This document shows, piece after piece, positions 47,229-57,072 of a DNA stretch of 64,000 bases. Position numbers and translations under genes: made by a program. The number at the start of each line of letters is the position of its first letter. Within the stretch, counting starts at the first letter, position 1. A model generated the notes under the pieces. That model had not been told where the DNA came from. It saw only the letters and a list, made by a program, of their open reading frames with translations, and ran no database searches. This DNA comes from Pirellulaceae bacterium (lineage in GTDB: Bacteria > Planctomycetota > Planctomycetia > Pirellulales > Pirellulaceae): assembly GCA_019636375.1 (NCBI GenBank), contig JAHBXS010000001.1:310001-374000 (forward strand), given 5' to 3'.

Positions 47229-49109
47229 TTGAGCAACGAACTTCCGCAAAAAGATTCAAAACTCGACCAACCTATGGCGTCTCGCCGAGCCCTTTTAAAG
47301 GCTGCGGTCGCGCTACCGATATTGAGTACCGCCAAATCGACTGTTGGTGATGATCGATTCCCGATACCGGCTCGGACCCGTAGTTGTTGCACTCCCGACA
47401 AATCGATCGCCGCTGACGACTACTGCCGAAGCTTGGCTCGGTTTGGTGGTAGATTGAGTAACCCAATTCGCCAGCTTTTCTTGCAATCTCAGCAGCCTGA
47501 CGCTTTGCATTACAGCGTCATCGTGATCGGCTCGGGGTATGGTGCCTCGATTTGTGCCGCCCGCATTTCACAGGCACTCAATCCCAACCATCGGATCGCA
47601 ATTCTCGAACGGGGGCGAGAATGGATTCCCGGTTCCTTTCCGGATACCTTTGGCGACGTTCGCAAAGCGACCCGACAGCAATTGATGGGGCTCGGAAAAG
47701 GCCAAGTCACAAACCCTTTGGGGCTGTTTAATCTTTCCTTTAACAACGAAGTCAACATCCTGTCGGGGAGCGCTCTAGGGGGGACTTCAACGATCAATGC
47801 CAACGTGGCGATGCGACCTCACTCGGAAACGTTTCAGTGCGGCTGGCCCGCGGCGCTGAGTGATGTCGAAGTCTTGACCCCGTTCTACGACATGGCAGCG
47901 CGACAATTAAGCCTCTCGCGCACCCCGCTTGATCTCGTCCCGAAAATCCGCAAACGTCGGATGACCGCCGAGATCATGAGCAATAACCCCGACCACTACG
48001 ACCGCTCACCCGTGGCCGTGATGTACGATCACCGTTATCTCGATGACGAGATGCGTAATCAACATGGAATGATTCAGCGTCCATGTACTCTTTGCGGCGA
48101 CTGCATCACGGGCTGTAATGTCGGAGCGAAAAACACTCTGGTGTACAACTATCTGCCGGTCGCCAAATGGAACGGCACCGACATGTTTACCCAAGTCCAA
48201 GTAGATCGCATCGAGAAACACGCGGGATTTTACCGGCTCCACTTGACCTACGTCGACGACTCGCATGGCGAAATCACGAGACATTCATTGGCGATCAACT
48301 CTCGGGTTGTGATTCTTGGTGCCGGAAGTCTGGGAAGCTCCGAGATTTTGCACCATTCCCAAAACGATGCATTTCAATTTTCGCCAATGCTGGGGAAACG
48401 CTGGAGTGCCAATGGCGACGTGATCGGCTTCGTATTGAACACTCCCGATGAAACCAATATTGGCGGAATCGGAAGTTGTGATCCTGGCTGCCGATGGCCG
48501 ATTGGCTCCACGGTTCAATCCACCCTCAATTACTTTGATCAACCCGGCCTAGAAAACAAATTCATCATCCAGGAAGCGGCGATTCCTCGTGGCGTTTCCA
48601 ATTTGTTTTCGGTGCTGTTGCGAGACAAGTATCTTGAAAACTCGATGGTGATGCTGGCAATGGGGCATGACGGGAGTCGAGGTGAATTGATTTGGAAAGA
48701 CGGAAGATACCAAGTCAGTTGGCCAAACCTCAAAAACAGCGACTATCGGCAGATGATGTTCAGGATCTTCGAGGAAATCGGTCGCGTAGAGGGGGAAAGG
48801 TACAAACGCCTTCGTGCCTTTGGAGACAATCTCGTCTCTGTTCACCCCCTTGGCGGCTGCGCGTTGGCCGACGATCCACGCTGCGGAGTGGTCAACCAAC
48901 TCGGGCAAGTCTTCGACGGGTACTGCGGGGGCTATGCCGATGCAACGGGTCAGCCAGCCGTTCATCACGGACTGTACGTTGCCGACGGAGCCGTGATGCC
49001 GACCTCTTTGGGGGTCAATCCCTACCTGACGATTTGCGCCGTCTCCGAGCGAATCGCCGCGCACCTTGTTCGAAACCCGATGTTTGCGGACATGTTCGCG
49101 CAAGGTTAG
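47229..49109 (+). CDS. GMC-family FAD oxidoreductase, Tat-exported
   Basis: 626 residues. A twin-arginine signal (MASRRALLKAAVALPI) follows a short N-region; the frame starts at TTG 47229, with ATG 47274 as an alternative. The FAD Rossmann motif is YSVIVIGSGYGASICAARIS. The C-terminal GMC block contains SVHPLGGCALADDPRCG and GLYVADGAVMPTSLGVNPYL. It resembles cholesterol-oxidase and long-chain alcohol-oxidase types. RPCTLCGDCITGCNVGAKNT gives CX2CX2CX3C, a pattern like an Fe-S ligand set. Substrate unknown; periplasmic. Confidence 0.85.
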   Translation: MSNELPQKDSKLDQPMASRRALLKAAVALPILSTAKSTVGDDRFPIPARTRSCCTPDKSIAADDYCRSLARFGGRLSNPIRQLFLQSQQPDALHYSVIVIGSGYGASICAARISQALNPNHRIAILERGREWIPGSFPDTFGDVRKATRQQLMGLGKGQVTNPLGLFNLSFNNEVNILSGSALGGTSTINANVAMRPHSETFQCGWPAALSDVEVLTPFYDMAARQLSLSRTPLDLVPKIRKRRMTAEIMSNNPDHYDRSPVAVMYDHRYLDDEMRNQHGMIQRPCTLCGDCITGCNVGAKNTLVYNYLPVAKWNGTDMFTQVQVDRIEKHAGFYRLHLTYVDDSHGEITRHSLAINSRVVILGAGSLGSSEILHHSQNDAFQFSPMLGKRWSANGDVIGFVLNTPDETNIGGIGSCDPGCRWPIGSTVQSTLNYFDQPGLENKFIIQEAAIPRGVSNLFSVLLRDKYLENSMVMLAMGHDGSRGELIWKDGRYQVSWPNLKNSDYRQMMFRIFEEIGRVEGERYKRLRAFGDNLVSVHPLGGCALADDPRCGVVNQLGQVFDGYCGGYADATGQPAVHHGLYVADGAVMPTSLGVNPYLTICAVSERIAAHLVRNPMFADMFAQG

Positions 49110-49152
49110 GTTTTTCGACCGATCGTGACGCTACCCTAAAATCGGTTTACGC

Positions 49153-50118
49153 CTACACTGGTGCTTCGAGATCACGCCGTTCAAAAACGCGGCTGGCGTG
49201 GATCAAAAACGCTGCCGCCAAAAGCAGCAACAAAAGGTTACTTCCCAAAGCCCCCAATTCATACATCTCGAACTTCGAGTTCCAACGCACCACAGACCAC
49301 AAGCTTTCGGTCCCCCCATCCAAAATGCGGATGTGCAGGTCGGGTTCGTAAAGGCTAAAGACCGTCAAATACAACATCCACCGCAACGAATCGACGGCCA
49401 ATCCCCCAACCTTGAGCATCCCCATCGCAAAAAACATCCCCACAACAATTCCCAATGTCCGCCAGCGGTAACGGTCCAAGGCCGAAAGCCAACTCGTGAA
49501 GGCCACGAAAAAGACACCGATACTGATGGTGTTAATGATTCCCGGCCAAAAAATCAGCGGGTCAATCACGTCCTTCATTCGTACGATTTCTTCCCGAGGT
49601 TCCATAAACGTCATCGGAACCTTGGGGCCGAACGGGATTTGGAATGAAGGGTACACGGTTTCCTTGATCGACGTGATTTGAACGCCGATCCACATGGCGA
49701 TCCAAATCACCAGTGCCAACAGCACCGCACCAATCAGCGAGACGATCACCGGCGACCAAAAGACCGCTCGTCGGGTTACCGGTTGAGCCAGCAACATTTC
49801 CATCGTTCCACGCCCCAGTTCGCCACTGACGACATCGGAGCCCCGCACAATGCCCCACAGTGCCACAAGCATCAACACCATTGGCTCGTCAAAGGTCATC
49901 ACGACTCGACCCAAATATGAGACGAGCCAACTAAACTCGACCGACGCGAAGCGATCCCAATCGCGGGGAAGCAAATCAATGATCTGCTTGAACCGCGCCG
50001 AGTCAAATCTTCCAACAATCCAAACCCGAAAAATGCAGAAGGAAAACAGTCCCGCTGCGCAAGCCAGAAAAACGACCAGCCCTTCGCGAATCGATTTGCG
50101 AATCAAGGCTCGATTCAT
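49153..50118 (-). CDS. ABC transporter permease (ABC-2 type)
   Basis: 321 residues with about six hydrophobic segments, among them GLVVFLACAAGLFSFCIFRV, MVLMLVALWGIVRGSDVV, VSLIGAVLLALVIWIAMWIG, IINTISIGVFFVAFTSWLSA and ALGSNLLLLLLAAAFLIHAS. A GRGTMEMLLAQPVTRRAV block typical of ABC-2 permeases links two of them. Its start overlaps the stop of the ATPase gene by four bases. The two form an exporter; the substrate is unknown. Confidence 0.85.
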   Translation of the reverse strand: MNRALIRKSIREGLVVFLACAAGLFSFCIFRVWIVGRFDSARFKQIIDLLPRDWDRFASVEFSWLVSYLGRVVMTFDEPMVLMLVALWGIVRGSDVVSGELGRGTMEMLLAQPVTRRAVFWSPVIVSLIGAVLLALVIWIAMWIGVQITSIKETVYPSFQIPFGPKVPMTFMEPREEIVRMKDVIDPLIFWPGIINTISIGVFFVAFTSWLSALDRYRWRTLGIVVGMFFAMGMLKVGGLAVDSLRWMLYLTVFSLYEPDLHIRILDGGTESLWSVVRWNSKFEMYELGALGSNLLLLLLAAAFLIHASRVFERRDLEAPV

Positions 50119-51011
50119 CCATCCTCCCGATGCGTCAGCGGTTGGTGGAAGCGATCATAAACCGTTTGCAATCCCGTCGCCTCGATATAAACGTCAGACA
50201 ATTGGGCCGCCGAAAGGATCGGCAGCACGTTGGCCAGGTCCCCTTCGACTTCAATGCTCACGGCATCGCCAGGGCCTTGATTGATTTTGACGAACTGTGG
50301 ATTCTCGCTCAGCCCCTGAAGTCCGCTCGGAGCACGTGCCACGATGCGATGACAAAACCTTAAATCGTGAAGCGGTTGTTGATGCACGAGCTCGCCGGCC
50401 CGCAAAATGGCAACTTGATCGGCAACTTCCTCAACCTCCGACAATACATGCGAAGAGAACAGCACCGTCCGGCCTTCGCCTTGAGCCTCGCGTACTAAAG
50501 CCACCACCTCGCGGCGAATGTTGGGGTCAAGGTTTTCTGTTGGCTCGTCAAGAATCAAGATCGGAGCGCGATTTGAGAAGGCGACGGCAATGGCCAACTT
50601 TTGCCGCATCCCGGTCGACATAAAAGCGACCCACCGCGATGTGTCTAAATCCAAACGGCGGGTCAACTTCAGAGCCTGTTCGAAATCCCCATCGGGACGC
50701 ATTCGCGAAAAAAACTTTAAAACGCCGCGTCCGCTCATCGAGCGGAAAAATTTTGGTGAACTCGGCAAATAGGAGACTTCGTGATGAGCGGCAACTCGCT
50801 CGCGGATCACATGTTTGCCACCCAAAAATGCCTCGCCGTCGCTTGGCGTCAAAAAACCCATGAGCAAACGAATCAACGTCGATTTTCCCGCTCCGTTAGG
50901 GCCAAGCAATCCCCAGACTTTTCCGGCAGGAACCGCCAAGGTGCAGCGGTCCAAAGCACAGAAAGCACCGAACCGTTTTGTCAATTGTTGAGTTTCAATA
51001 GCGAATTGCAT
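50115..51011 (-). CDS. ABC transporter ATP-binding protein
   Basis: 298 residues. Walker A is LLGPNGAGKSTLIRLLMG, Walker B is ILILDEPTENLDP and the switch is SSHVLSEVEEVADQ. The signature is MSTGMRQKLAIAVAF, where LSGGQ is altered to STGMR, as in some ABC-2 ATPases. The C-terminal ~80 residues are the usual extra domain. It follows DinB by two bases and leads directly into the permease. Confidence 0.92.
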   Translation of the reverse strand: MQFAIETQQLTKRFGAFCALDRCTLAVPAGKVWGLLGPNGAGKSTLIRLLMGFLTPSDGEAFLGGKHVIRERVAAHHEVSYLPSSPKFFRSMSGRGVLKFFSRMRPDGDFEQALKLTRRLDLDTSRWVAFMSTGMRQKLAIAVAFSNRAPILILDEPTENLDPNIRREVVALVREAQGEGRTVLFSSHVLSEVEEVADQVAILRAGELVHQQPLHDLRFCHRIVARAPSGLQGLSENPQFVKINQGPGDAVSIEVEGDLANVLPILSAAQLSDVYIEATGLQTVYDRFHQPLTHREDG

Positions 51012-51013
51012 GT

Positions 51014-51523
51014 TTACGCAAGCGGGCTTTTTCCCATCAGCCTTCGCAGTACTCCGATTTGTCCGGCGTGAATCATTTCGTGATGACCCGCAAACAGCAG
51101 GCTGCCGTAACGAGTTGCAAAGCCAAAGTAGGGTCGATCCATCGGTTCATCGAGAGCGGGACCGTCAAAATTCGGCAACTCCTGCAAGACCTGCTCGTGG
51201 ACCCTTTGAAGGACTTGGAGAATTTCATTGCGGGACGGGTAGTCTTCGCGCGAAGTCCCCGGCGTTGTGCCCCGCATAAACTTTTTGCGAAAAGCACCGG
51301 ACATCAATTCCGAATCCACTTCGGCCCTTCCGCGCTGCCGAAACAGACACAAACCGTACTCGGCCATCGCCAAATGGCCGACTTGCCAAGCCACCGTTGA
51401 AAACGCCGGAGTCGGTGTCCAGTACCATTCATCCTCGCCGAGGTCTTGCAACAGGTTCAGCGTGTATTCCCTCGCCGACTCAATTTGTCGAATGGCAATT
51501 GTTAAACGATCCGAAAGGCTCAT
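51014..51523 (-). CDS. DinB family protein
   Basis: 169 residues forming the DinB/YfiT four-helix bundle. The likely metal histidines are in STVAWQVGHLAMAEYG and in AGHHEMIHAGQIGVLRRLMG. Members include thiol transferases and damage-induced proteins; the substrate here is unknown. It is in a tight minus-strand run between the RidA gene (31 bases) and the ABC ATPase gene (2 bases). Confidence 0.85.
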   Translation of the reverse strand: MSLSDRLTIAIRQIESAREYTLNLLQDLGEDEWYWTPTPAFSTVAWQVGHLAMAEYGLCLFRQRGRAEVDSELMSGAFRKKFMRGTTPGTSREDYPSRNEILQVLQRVHEQVLQELPNFDGPALDEPMDRPYFGFATRYGSLLFAGHHEMIHAGQIGVLRRLMGKSPLA

Positions 51524-51554
51524 GACATGATTCCGCTTGGGTTATCGTTGGAGT

Positions 51555-52022
51555 TTATTGGCGATCGATTTCGAAAATCGCCTCGATTTCAACCATCATG
51601 CCAACCGGGAGAGCGTTCATTCCCACTGCGGAACGTGCCCCGACCCCCAAGTCTGCTCCGAAGATGTCGCGGAACAACTCGCTGCATCCGTTGATGACTG
51701 CGGGCTGCTGATTGAAATCGGCAGTACACTGGACCATACCGAAGACTTTGACGACGCGTTTGACGTGGTTCAACGAACCGAGTTCCTTTTTCAGCGAGGC
51801 CAAGATTGCCAATCCCGTTTGCCGAGCGGCTTGGTAACCTTCCTCTTGAGTCGCGTCCTTGCCGACGACTCCCGTGATGAGGGTGCCATCGTTCTTCAAG
51901 GGCCCGTGGCCAGAGGTGTAACACAGGTCCCCCTGGATCACGACCGGTTTGTAAACGCCAATGGCTTTGGGGGCGGGTGGAAGTTCAATTTGAAGTTCTT
52001 GAAGTTTTTCTTCTGCTTGCAT
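51555..52022 (-). CDS. RidA/YjgF family protein
   Basis: 155 residues. RidA proteins hydrolyse reactive enamine/imine intermediates. [20 protein letters not shown] and the C-terminal [20 protein letters not shown] with its conserved arginine fit the family. The longer version with an [13 protein letters not shown] insert matches the group near RidA-like YjgH/UK114 variants. It heads the DinB-ABC gene run and diverges from the gene at 52301. Confidence 0.9.
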   Translation of the reverse strand: MQAEEKLQELQIELPPAPKAIGVYKPVVIQGDLCYTSGHGPLKNDGTLITGVVGKDATQEEGYQAARQTGLAILASLKKELGSLNHVKRVVKVFGMVQCTADFNQQPAVINGCSELFRDIFGADLGVGARSAVGMNALPVGMMVEIEAIFEIDRQ

Positions 52023-52179
52023 CGCTAGTTACCTCGGTGCTTAGTAGTTTAAAATCGACGGGAAACTCACGTTTTAACGATAACTGCGACAGGATGCAAC
52101 GGTGCGAAGCGTTTCCGCTGATACTTGAGTCGCGACGGGAAATTCAATATCTTAACGAACTGGCCGCGAAACACTTAGG

Positions 52180-52275
52180 GCCTAACCGAATAAGGGGTCT
52201 GACCCTCTTCGGCGTGGCCAATAGCTCAATGATCAACTCGCCTCCCAAGGGTCAGACCCCTTTACGGGAAGGCTA
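52180..52275. repeat. Dispersed palindromic repeat, copy C
   Basis: About 96 bases with AAGGGGTCTGACCCT near the left and its perfect complement AGGGTCAGACCCCTT near the right. Outer arms GCCTAACCG and CGGGAAGGC are imperfect. It lies just upstream of the gene at 52301; the long open frame running through it to 51977 is not coding. Confidence 0.75.
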
Positions 52276-52300
52276 CTATTTTGAACTGATTTATCAACAG

Positions 52301-53749
52301 ATGCCGAAAGATTTTCTTCAAGGTGCAAAGTCCCGTTACGACGTGATCGTCATCGGAAGCGGACTGGGGGGGCTAACCGCCGCCAACGTGCTGGCTCGCG
52401 AGGGGCGCTCTGTCCTGTTGCTCGAACAGCACTACAAACTGGGCGGGCTAGCGACTTGGTTCAAGCGACCGGGCGGGCACCTGTTTGATATCTCCTTGCA
52501 CGGCTTTCCGCACGGCATGATCAAAAGCTGCCGTCGCTATTGGACTCGCGAGATTGCCGACTCGATCATTCAGTTGCACGGCGTCCGCTTTGATAACCCG
52601 ATGTTTTCCTTGACGACAACTTTCGATCGTCAAGACTTTACGAACTTGCTCGTCGAACGATTTAATATCGAACACGACACCGTCAAAGCCTTTTTTGACA
52701 CCGCACGAGGAATGAATTTTTACGACGATCAATCGTTGACGACGGGAGAACTGTTCGAAAAGTTTTTCCCCGGTCGGCAAGATGTCGTGCGGCTCTTGAT
52801 GGAACCGATTACCTACGCCAATGGCTCGACACTCGAAGACCCGGCAATCACCTACGGGATTGTGTTCTCAAATTTTATGGCCAAAGGGGTCTACACTTTC
52901 CAAGGTGGCACCGATCATCTCGTCAAGTCGATGCAAAAAGAGATGGAAGTCAACGGCGTCGACATTCGCATCAACTGTTTGGTCGAAAAGATCAATGTCG
53001 AAAACGGTCGCATCAAATCCGTGACCGTCAATGGCCGCGAGATCGAAACAGGAACGGTGGTGTCCAACGGCAATCTCAAGGGGACCATTTTCAACATGGT
53101 AGGTGCGGATAAGTTCGATCGCAGTTTCGTCGATCAAGCCGAGGCCGTGCGACTCAATAACTCCAGCACCCAAGTCTACATGGCAATGAAACCCGGTGAG
53201 GAAATTGATCGAGAGACCGGTGACTTGCTCTTTTGCAGCACGGCTCCGTCGTTCCGGACTGATTTGTTACTCAGCCGCGACATCACCAGTCGTACTTTTT
53301 CCTTTTACTACCCAGACATTCGACCGGCGGGGAAGGAGCGATTTCTCATCGTATCGAGCACCAATGCCAACTACGACGATTGGGCAAACTTGAATGCGGA
53401 GGAATACGAGCTTAGCAAACGGGACTTAATTGAGGACACATTGAACCACTTGGAAAAATACGTGCCCAACTGTCGCGAGCGGATCGACCATGTGGAGGCG
53501 GCAACCCCCAAGACGTTTGAACACTACACGCGGCATTTGACAGGCTCCAGTTTCGGAACGAAATTCGAAGGGCTGGCCGTCAGCCGCGCACTTCCCGAGC
53601 AAATTCCAGGACTCTACCACGCGGGGAGTTGTGGAATTATCATGTCTGGTTGGTTGGGAACGATCAATTATGGTGTGATCGTCGCCAACGATGTGTTGAA
53701 TTATCTTTCGAAGACTTCGGAATTGCCGACACCAGCGGTGCTTCCGTAA
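52301..53749 (+). CDS. Phytoene-desaturase/retinol-saturase-like FAD oxidoreductase
   Basis: 482 residues from ATG 52301. The FAD motif [20 protein letters not shown] with [20 protein letters not shown] is at the N-terminus. [19 protein letters not shown] near the C-terminus is typical of the CrtI/retinol-saturase group. The longer frame to 51977 runs through repeat C and is rejected. fabZ- and fabI-like genes follow on the same strand (41 and 18 bases apart), suggesting a role in unusual lipid or polyene chemistry. Which one is not shown by the sequence. Confidence 0.85.
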   Translation: MPKDFLQGAKSRYDVIVIGSGLGGLTAANVLAREGRSVLLLEQHYKLGGLATWFKRPGGHLFDISLHGFPHGMIKSCRRYWTREIADSIIQLHGVRFDNPMFSLTTTFDRQDFTNLLVERFNIEHDTVKAFFDTARGMNFYDDQSLTTGELFEKFFPGRQDVVRLLMEPITYANGSTLEDPAITYGIVFSNFMAKGVYTFQGGTDHLVKSMQKEMEVNGVDIRINCLVEKINVENGRIKSVTVNGREIETGTVVSNGNLKGTIFNMVGADKFDRSFVDQAEAVRLNNSSTQVYMAMKPGEEIDRETGDLLFCSTAPSFRTDLLLSRDITSRTFSFYYPDIRPAGKERFLIVSSTNANYDDWANLNAEEYELSKRDLIEDTLNHLEKYVPNCRERIDHVEAATPKTFEHYTRHLTGSSFGTKFEGLAVSRALPEQIPGLYHAGSCGIIMSGWLGTINYGVIVANDVLNYLSKTSELPTPAVLP

Positions 53750-53790
53750 AACATAAATTTGTATTGCACGCTGCCTGAACTCCGTCAGCA

Positions 53791-54276
53791 GTGGGAATTT
53801 TTATTCGCGGAGTACCCCATTTCATTGAGCCGAATGTGACCACCGAAGAAATCAAAGCCATCTTGCCGCATCGTCCCCCCATGCTCCTGGTTGATCGCAT
53901 CGTCGAGAGGACAGAGGACGCGATCACGTGTGAAAAGACGTTCCGAGCTGAGGAATATTTTTTCCAAGGTCATTACCCAGAAATTCCCATCGTGCCGGGC
54001 GTGATTCTTTGCGAAGTCGCCGCGCAAACCGGCGCGTTGCTGTTGTCGGGAAAAATGTCACTCGAAAATTCGGTGCCGGTACTCACTCGATTGAAGGAAG
54101 TGAAGTTTAAACGAATGGTTCATCCGGGTGACGTCGTGTGGTGTACTTCCTCCATCTCGGAACAAGTCGGACGTGCCTTTTATTTGACTGCGGTGTTAAA
54201 AGTCGGCGATGTCACGGCGGCGACGTTGACCTTCGCCGTCTCGCCTGCACCGAAGCCACAACTGGCCAGCGACTAA
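53791..54276 (+). CDS. FabZ-like 3-hydroxyacyl-ACP dehydratase
   Basis: 161 residues from GTG 53791; an alternative GTG at 53836 gives TTEEIKAILPHRPPMLLVDR directly at the start. The hot-dog fold core has PHRPPMLLVDRIVE. The catalytic His is in QGHYPEIPIVPGV and the catalytic Glu in ILCEVAAQTGALL. It dehydrates 3-hydroxyacyl-ACP in fatty-acid elongation. The CrtI-like gene precedes it and fabI follows, so it may serve a dedicated pathway rather than bulk synthesis. Confidence 0.9.
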   Translation: MGIFIRGVPHFIEPNVTTEEIKAILPHRPPMLLVDRIVERTEDAITCEKTFRAEEYFFQGHYPEIPIVPGVILCEVAAQTGALLLSGKMSLENSVPVLTRLKEVKFKRMVHPGDVVWCTSSISEQVGRAFYLTAVLKVGDVTAATLTFAVSPAPKPQLASD

Positions 54277-54294
54277 CGAGGACGCCACTTAAAG

Positions 54295-55098
54295 ATGAAC
54301 TTTTTGCAGGTTGAAAACAAAAAATTTGTCGTCTTCGGCGTCGCTAATAAAAAAAGCGTCGCTTGGGCGATTGGACAAACGCTCGAAGAGGCTGGAGCAC
54401 AAGTGATCTACGTCGTGCGCAGCGAATCACGCCGCGAGTCGACCGCCAAACTGCTCGCCGGGCGCGAAGTTCACGTTTGCGACGTAGAGTTCGAGGAACA
54501 AATTGCGGAAGTCGCCAAGGCGATTGCCGAAAAGCATCCGCAACTCGACGGGCTGGTCCATTCGATTGCGTTTGCCGATTACGAAGGGGGCATAAAGCCG
54601 TTTCACGAGACGACCAAACGACAGTTTCTGCGGACCGTCGATATTTCGTGTTTCTCGTTTATTTCTGTCGTCAATCATTTCCGTCCGTTGCTGGCGGAAG
54701 ACGCTTCCGTGATCACGATTTCCATTTCGACGACCACGATGGCCAGCGAAAATTACGGCTTCATGGCCCCGGTCAAGGCCGCGTTGGAGTCATCGCTGGC
54801 GTTTCTAGCTAAAAGTTTTAGCAATTTTTCACGGGTACGGTTTAACGCCGTCGCCCCCGGTTTGCTCAAGACATCGGCGTCTGCGGGCATTCCGGGATAC
54901 GTGGACGCCTATCTTTACGCCGAGCAGGTCATTCCACGCGGCGAAGCCGTGCAAACTCAGGAGGTCGCCAACGTCGCCGCGTTTTTGTTAAGCCCTCGTG
55001 CATCGGGCCTCACCGCCCAAACCATCGTCATCGACGCCGGCATGGCCATCAACTACTTCGACAACAAAATTGTCCAAAAAGTCGTCAACGAACAGTAA
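54295..55098 (+). CDS. fabI: Enoyl-ACP reductase, FabI-like
   Basis: 267 residues of the short-chain dehydrogenase fold. [20 protein letters not shown] is the FabI-type nucleotide-binding start. The catalytic Tyr and Lys are in [17 protein letters not shown] (Y-X6-K, as in FabI rather than classical SDRs). [19 protein letters not shown] is also typical. It reduces enoyl-ACP with NAD(P)H, the last step of elongation. It starts 18 bases after the dehydratase. Confidence 0.9.
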   Translation: MNFLQVENKKFVVFGVANKKSVAWAIGQTLEEAGAQVIYVVRSESRRESTAKLLAGREVHVCDVEFEEQIAEVAKAIAEKHPQLDGLVHSIAFADYEGGIKPFHETTKRQFLRTVDISCFSFISVVNHFRPLLAEDASVITISISTTTMASENYGFMAPVKAALESSLAFLAKSFSNFSRVRFNAVAPGLLKTSASAGIPGYVDAYLYAEQVIPRGEAVQTQEVANVAAFLLSPRASGLTAQTIVIDAGMAINYFDNKIVQKVVNEQ

Positions 55099-55206
55099 AA
55101 CAATTGGCCGCGCGATTTAATCGCTAAATAATATGGCGTCAAAGAAGTGCCAATCGCTATTGGCATCATGCATCATTTGCGGACTGTAGTGCCTCCTCCT
55201 GTTCGT

Positions 55207-55695
55207 CTATTTTGATGGGGCGAAGTCGTAAACAAACACAGGAAGTCCGGCGACTCCGCAAGTTTGGTTAATCAATGGCTCAATTTCGCCCCATTTCCCC
55301 CCCGCGAGGCCACATCCGATACGAGGCATATGAACGGTCGCCTGATGATCTTTCGCGAATTGTGCGACTGAGTTAAGACATGATTTTAGTTCGTCGTAGC
55401 GAATTGGTGGGGAGCCGTCAGCACCTGGGCCGAGTTTGTGCTGCGCAATCATATTGGCAACCCATAATCCATCGCCAACCTCAACGAACTGCACCTTCCC
55501 GAGTGCAAAATCATTCGATTCGCGACGGGCAAACCACTCGCGGTACTGGGTTTCAGGACCTGGCCAGCGTTGCGTGATCGCCAACACAAAACCCTTGCCC
55601 CATCCTCCGATGTCATTGCACACGTGTGCGATGACCTTTGGGCCAGCTTGCGATGGATTCGTTGCATCTCCGATTAAGTATGTAATCGATGTCAT
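55207..55695 (-). CDS. Macro-domain (ADP-ribose-binding) protein
   Basis: 162 residues. TYLIGDATNPSQAG, then VIAHVCNDIGGWGKGFVLAI and VHMPRIGCGLAGGKWGEIEP form a macro domain with the ADP-ribose-binding loops present. Proteins of this type remove ADP-ribose or bind its derivatives. It is a single gene next to a caspase-fold gene and near the cassette array; a link with NAD-based defence or toxin repair is speculative. Confidence 0.88.
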   Translation of the reverse strand: MTSITYLIGDATNPSQAGPKVIAHVCNDIGGWGKGFVLAITQRWPGPETQYREWFARRESNDFALGKVQFVEVGDGLWVANMIAQHKLGPGADGSPPIRYDELKSCLNSVAQFAKDHQATVHMPRIGCGLAGGKWGEIEPLINQTCGVAGLPVFVYDFAPSK

Positions 55696-55735
55696 GTCGA
55701 GAGCTGACCCTATTCAAACGGGATAATTACCAAAC

Positions 55736-56779
55736 TTAGCGGCGCGGCTTGTCCGCGCCGTCCGGAACGCCTTGTTGGGCGCTGTTGTTGCGAGTGCCGC
55801 TGCCTGGGCCTGGAATCAGTTCAAACAGCACATCGTCGCGGTTGAAGCTGCCTGTCACTTTCGGCTTGGCAGTGTTCGCGCGCCGTGCGGTCTCGGAAAC
55901 CGTGTTCTCGGTCGTGTACAGGATGAAGTCGATCATCTCGCCCACGCTTATTTTGTTGTCCTTTGGTCCGTCTGATACCGGCTTACCGGCGGCGAGAGTA
56001 AAACCGTCGGCTTTCCCTTCCATTGCCATCGCAACAGCGTAGGTGAATGGATTGACGATTTCATTTTCCTTGACGATTGGGTCGGAGGTGAGTTTCTCGT
56101 CCTGGGACGTGAGAACGATCAGATTGCGGCCCTCCTTCTGCTGACGCTCTTTCCACCGCTCCAACACCGGCTGCGAATTGAGGTAATCGACAAGGCCCCC
56201 CGAAAAGCACGACATGGTCAGTACGACCACGTTTTTTGCCGGTATCTCAAGAAGTAGATCGACATATTCGTCCCAGAGCAGCGTGCCGGCATGTTGCGGC
56301 ATTCGCACGGGCAGTTCCATGACGAGCCCACCGAGAGGCTGTGAATCCTCAAAGCCATTCTTGCGCCCGTGGCTGTGGGTGTAAATGACAACGGTATCCT
56401 GCGGCGTGGCGGTCTCCGTCAATCGTTTCAACCGCTCCCTAAATATCGCCCCGGTAACCGTTTCCTTCGCTTGCCCCCGGCGATACTGGTCTATCGTCAT
56501 AACGTTCTCAGCAAGGGGATCGACGATGGCCTCGGGCTGGCTCGCTTTCACGGCGTTCATCACCTTTTGGACGGCATCGATGCCCCTCTGCTGTTGCTCC
56601 ACCGGGTCAGCGATCTTGCCCTTGCCGACAATCAGAAAGCGTGTCGTGGCTGCGTCGGTTGTCTTGCCGTCCTGGTCGCCGGCGGACGCTCTTTGAGAAT
56701 CGAGGATTACGATCCCGAAACCGAAGAGCATCATCCCCACAATGGTCGTTGCGAACCTATTCGTGATGTGATTCTGCAT
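55736..56779 (-). CDS. Exported caspase-fold-like peptidase (His-Cys dyad)
   Basis: 347 residues from ATG 56779, with GGAAGGAA upstream. An N-terminal segment (ATTIVGMMLFGFGIVILDSQ) is a signal or anchor. The core has DTVVIYTHSHGRKNG and NVVVLTMSCFSGGLVDYLNS, giving a histidine and a cysteine in positions like caspase/C13 peptidases. The rest matches no named family I recognise. The frame upstream of 56779 lacks a good start. Peptidase activity is inferred. Confidence 0.65.
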   Translation of the reverse strand: MQNHITNRFATTIVGMMLFGFGIVILDSQRASAGDQDGKTTDAATTRFLIVGKGKIADPVEQQQRGIDAVQKVMNAVKASQPEAIVDPLAENVMTIDQYRRGQAKETVTGAIFRERLKRLTETATPQDTVVIYTHSHGRKNGFEDSQPLGGLVMELPVRMPQHAGTLLWDEYVDLLLEIPAKNVVVLTMSCFSGGLVDYLNSQPVLERWKERQQKEGRNLIVLTSQDEKLTSDPIVKENEIVNPFTYAVAMAMEGKADGFTLAAGKPVSDGPKDNKISVGEMIDFILYTTENTVSETARRANTAKPKVTGSFNRDDVLFELIPGPGSGTRNNSAQQGVPDGADKPRR

Positions 56780-57072
56780 GTGTTCCTTCCGGCCGCCCAA
56801 CGACCAATCTAACCGGTTTGGCGGACCAAGGAAATGGTCTTTTGCGCCAGGGTGGTCTTGATCGAAGCGTTTGAGTTTGAAGAACCGAAAAGGTAGCCAA
56901 TTCCGGTTCATTGCTTTGATTCAAGTAAGCCGCTTTGCGGCGGGGTTGGTTACGGTGGTATTGTAGGCGAAGGTGGGTTGGCGAGTCAAGTTTTTTTGTA
57001 TTCCTGGACGGCAACGAAACCTAGACGATGGTCGGGGCAATTTTTTGTTTAATGTTTGAGGAGTATCTACTC

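Noticed and set aside
51977..52300. Long 5' extension of the FAD oxidoreductase frame
   Set aside because: It passes through repeat copy C and overlaps the divergent RidA start. The FAD-binding region begins just after ATG 52301.
55149..55170. TGCCAAT/ATTGGCA hairpin as a sixth attC
   Set aside because: It is a short 7-bp palindrome without paired GTT/AAC cores.
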